This document shows, in pieces, positions 5,742-7,689 of a stretch of DNA of 7,689 nt (position 1 is the first letter of the stretch; each line of letters starts with the position of its first letter). Made by a program: the position numbers and the translations under genes. The stretch is from Actinomycetes bacterium (GTDB lineage Bacteria; Actinomycetota; Acidimicrobiia; Acidimicrobiales; Microtrichaceae): positions 1 to 7,689 of the forward strand of contig JAFAFZ010000396.1 of NCBI GenBank assembly GCA_023423215.1. The letters run 5' to 3'. Under the pieces are notes generated by a model. The model saw nothing but the letters and a program-made list of their open reading frames with translations, was not told the origin of the DNA and ran no database searches.

Positions 5742-7538
5742 TCAGCCCTTCACGCCGACCACGGTCGAGACGCGGTCGCCCCGGAGCTGATCGATGCGCT
5801 CGGCCAGCTCCTGCACGGTGGCGAACCTGGCGGCCGCGCCGGGATCGTCGGGACCGGCGGCCTCGCCCTCCCGGATGAGCGCGTCGCGCTCGGCGACGAG
5901 CCGGTCGACCTCGGCGGCGTCGGCGGCGTCCAGCGGCTGGTACTCGAGCAGGAGTCGGTACCCCTCGTCGAGCAGCACCTGCTCCTGCCCGGTCGGCACG
6001 ACCTTCACCTGCACGCGGTCACCGGCACCGTCGCTGGTGCGGTGCGCGCCCATGCGCCAGTCCTCGTCCCGCACCGTCGTGGCCGGCACGCCGGCGCGCT
6101 CCAGCTGTAGCAGCAGCCCCGAGGCCACGTCACGCGAGGGGTCGTCGCCCGACGAGGTGACGAACACCGCACGATCGCCGGCCTCGCCCCGCACCGCTGC
6201 GGTGGCCGCTCGCACCGCTCCGTCGAACTCGGGTGCCGGGTTCTGCGCGGACCACTGGACCACGCCGATCGCCACGGCGGCGGCGACGGCGACGCCGCCC
6301 AGGCCGAGCTCGCCGGCGCGGCGCGCCGGACCGTCGAGCGCTCGGGCCAACGCGACGACCGAGATCGCCAGGCACACGGCGACGATCGAACGGTGGCCGA
6401 CGACGAGGTAGCTGAAGAACACGCCCTTGATCGCGGCGGCGGCGCCCACGGTCGAGGCCACGCCGGTCGCCGCCCGCGCCAGCCCGCGGAGCATGGTCCG
6501 GTCGCCCCGGCGCCACGCGACGAACGCTGCGGCAACGGGCACCACGAGCCACACCGGGACGACGCGACCGGTCTCGGCGATCTGGAGGAGCAACGAGCCC
6601 TGGTCCGTCCACGCCGGCCACGGTCCGAAGAACCGCGAGCCGAGCCCGATCGCCGCACCGGCGCCGACGCGGGGCTCGTCCCGGGAGAGGTCGCGCAGGA
6701 TGGCCGAGACGTTGCCGTCACCGCTCAGCTGCTCGACCACGGCGGGCACCCACATCAGGGCGGCCAGACCGATGCCCCAGGCGACGGCACGCCACGGGAC
6801 GGGGCGTTCGGTCGACCCGTCCACCACGGCGCCGCCGGACCACGCCGGCCGCCGATGTGGCGTCCCGTGACCCCACCAGGTCAGCGCGGCGGTCGCCACC
6901 ACCACCATCCCGACGAGCGCTGCGTTGCCGACGTGCCCCTGCACCAGCAGGGTGCCGAGCGGCAGCAGCAGGACCGTCGGCGCCGCGTGGCGTTCGGTGA
7001 CGGCCCAGGCGACGATGACGAACGCGCCGGACATCAGCAGCGCCACGTACGGGTTCCATGCGGAACGCACCAGATCGGCGGGCACGCCGAGCAGCACGAG
7101 CTCGAGCGCCAGCAGCACCGCGGCGCCGGCCAGGCGATCGATACGACGGGCGATCCACCACGAGACCGAGACGACGACGAGGTGCCCGACCAGCGCGCCG
7201 GCCAGCAGCCCGGCGGACGCGGAGCCGAGCAGTCGGTACGGCACGGCCAGGGCCCACAGCTGCGCCGGGCCGGGGTGGCTCCAGCCGAAGCGGGAGTACA
7301 CGCCGAGCAGCGGGAGGTGACCCGGCACGTCCCGCACGCGCATCTCGATCAGCGCCTCGTCGCCGACGGGGAGCCATCCCGCCTGCAGCGCCCGCACTGC
7401 GCCGACGCCCAGCGAGACGGCCAGGACCGCCAGGGCGAGGAGCGGCAACGCGTCGGCGGCTGACCGGGGTCGGTGCTGCGCCAGGCGCTGCCGCCACGAC
7501 ACCGTCGGTTCGGCCCGATCGACCGGTGTCGGTTCCAC
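5742..7538 (-). CDS. Polytopic membrane protein, GT-C glycosyltransferase-like, uncharacterised
   Basis: With GTG at 7538 this is a 598-residue protein with about ten to twelve hydrophobic segments by eye, then an extracytoplasmic-looking C-terminal region of about 140 residues ending in charged helix. I do not recognise a characterised family. After the first membrane helix comes an acidic loop, LPVGDEALIEMRVRD, followed by LLGVYSRFGWSHPGP and, later, SAWNPY and LVQGHVG. An acidic motif in the first outer loop is the layout of GT-C glycosyltransferases (PMT/ArnT/EmbC style), which use polyprenyl-phosphate sugars, so such a role is plausible but unproven. The frame stays open to at least 7685 (GTG). 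The extra 49 residues are Arg-rich and use codons rare elsewhere here (AGA, CGA, TGT, ACA), so I reject them. GTG 7538 sits 8 bases after a TATCCT box, fitting a leaderless message. It is 87 bases upstream of the acyl-CoA dehydrogenase gene on the same strand. Confidence 0.85.
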   Translation of the reverse strand: MEPTPVDRAEPTVSWRQRLAQHRPRSAADALPLLALAVLAVSLGVGAVRALQAGWLPVGDEALIEMRVRDVPGHLPLLGVYSRFGWSHPGPAQLWALAVPYRLLGSASAGLLAGALVGHLVVVSVSWWIARRIDRLAGAAVLLALELVLLGVPADLVRSAWNPYVALLMSGAFVIVAWAVTERHAAPTVLLLPLGTLLVQGHVGNAALVGMVVVATAALTWWGHGTPHRRPAWSGGAVVDGSTERPVPWRAVAWGIGLAALMWVPAVVEQLSGDGNVSAILRDLSRDEPRVGAGAAIGLGSRFFGPWPAWTDQGSLLLQIAETGRVVPVWLVVPVAAAFVAWRRGDRTMLRGLARAATGVASTVGAAAAIKGVFFSYLVVGHRSIVAVCLAISVVALARALDGPARRAGELGLGGVAVAAAVAIGVVQWSAQNPAPEFDGAVRAATAAVRGEAGDRAVFVTSSGDDPSRDVASGLLLQLERAGVPATTVRDEDWRMGAHRTSDGAGDRVQVKVVPTGQEQVLLDEGYRLLLEYQPLDAADAAEVDRLVAERDALIREGEAAGPDDPGAAARFATVQELAERIDQLRGDRVSTVVGVKG

Positions 7539-7546
7539 GGGTGGCG

Positions 7547-7552
7547 AGGATA
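7547..7552 (-). promoter_or_regulatory. Candidate -10 box (TATCCT) for a leaderless start at 7538
   Basis: On the minus strand TATCCT matches TAnnnT and is separated by 8 bases from GTG 7538, the distance at which transcription would begin at the start codon itself. Leaderless messages are common in actinobacteria, and no Shine-Dalgarno precedes this GTG, so the two observations agree. No convincing -35 box is visible. Confidence 0.4.
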
Positions 7553-7606
7553 CGACCCGCCCACCCGGGCGCCACGCGCCCCGTCGGCCATCGCCCCGCA
7601 GGGCCC

Positions 7607-7643
7607 GCGTCGCTGTGCGACACCATCTGCCGCTCAGCGACGC
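7607..7643. repeat. 9-bp inverted repeat with 19-base spacer near the right edge
   Basis: GCGTCGCTG (7607-7615) is the exact reverse complement of CAGCGACGC (7635-7643). The pair lies in the apparently non-coding stretch upstream of the membrane-protein gene, about 70 to 105 bases before its likely start. It may be an operator for that gene or for a gene beyond the window edge, or a chance repeat in GC-rich DNA. The rest of 7539-7689 shows only a smaller hairpin (7558-7571). Confidence 0.4.
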
Positions 7644-7689
7644 AGGTCGCGGGCCGCTCACGGAGGTTCTGGGGCTCAGTGCCACATGT

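Noticed and set aside
3179..6110. Very long plus-strand open frames (3179-4768 and 3696-6110) across the LCP and acyl-CoA dehydrogenase genes
   Set aside because: They are antisense to two genes with clear domains and motifs, cross an intergenic spacer and show no recognisable motif; stops are simply rare at this GC content.
7539..7685. N-terminal extension of the membrane protein to GTG 7685
   Set aside because: The added residues are Arg-rich, lack motifs and use codons uncommon in the rest of the gene, while GTG 7538 has a well-spaced -10-like box. The extension is not strictly excluded.

Overview
The window looks like chromosomal DNA from a very GC-rich Gram-positive bacterium, most likely an actinobacterium. 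An Acidimicrobiia-type lineage is my best guess, from composition and protein style only. The base content is strongly GC-skewed at third codon positions. There are two lipoproteins with classical lipoboxes, a LytR-CpsA-Psr (LCP) protein with Thr-rich linkers, and an actinobacterial-style acyl-CoA dehydrogenase. I see no mobile element, integrase, CRISPR array or phage gene. Gene density is high and spacing is short.

Layout, left to right. A complete tRNA-Arg(CCG) with encoded CCA lies at 36-110 (+). A GC-rich hairpin at 126-143 sits between it and the converging 3' end of a serine beta-lactamase-fold lipoprotein (152-1813, -). A 138-base divergent spacer follows, then an M23 (LytM-type) peptidase lipoprotein (1952-2563, +). 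This converges, over a 66-base spacer with a hairpin, on an LCP-LytR_C envelope protein (2630-4156, -) that appears to start at TTG. The 250 bases upstream of the LCP gene hold a perfect 9-bp inverted repeat and a 16-codon remnant of a second acyl-CoA dehydrogenase gene (4311-4358, -). Next come an intact acyl-CoA dehydrogenase (4407-5654, -), an 87-base spacer with a perfect 16-bp palindrome immediately before its start codon, and a large polytopic membrane protein resembling GT-C glycosyltransferases (5742 to about 7538, -). The last 150 bases look non-coding and contain another 9-bp inverted repeat.

How the genes may work together. Three, possibly four, of the five proteins act at the cell envelope: a penicillin-binding-fold hydrolase, a peptidoglycan endopeptidase, an LCP-type wall-polymer ligase, and a membrane protein that could build or transfer a lipid-linked sugar. 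They are not one operon: two strand switches separate them. The acyl-CoA dehydrogenase is a metabolic gene whose palindrome suggests its own TetR-type control.

The window is mostly ordinary accessory or core chromosome. I do not see a convincing new multi-gene system. The most informative observations are the tail of a lost acyl-CoA dehydrogenase paralogue, the doubled operator-like element in front of the surviving copy, and the uncharacterised membrane family at the right.
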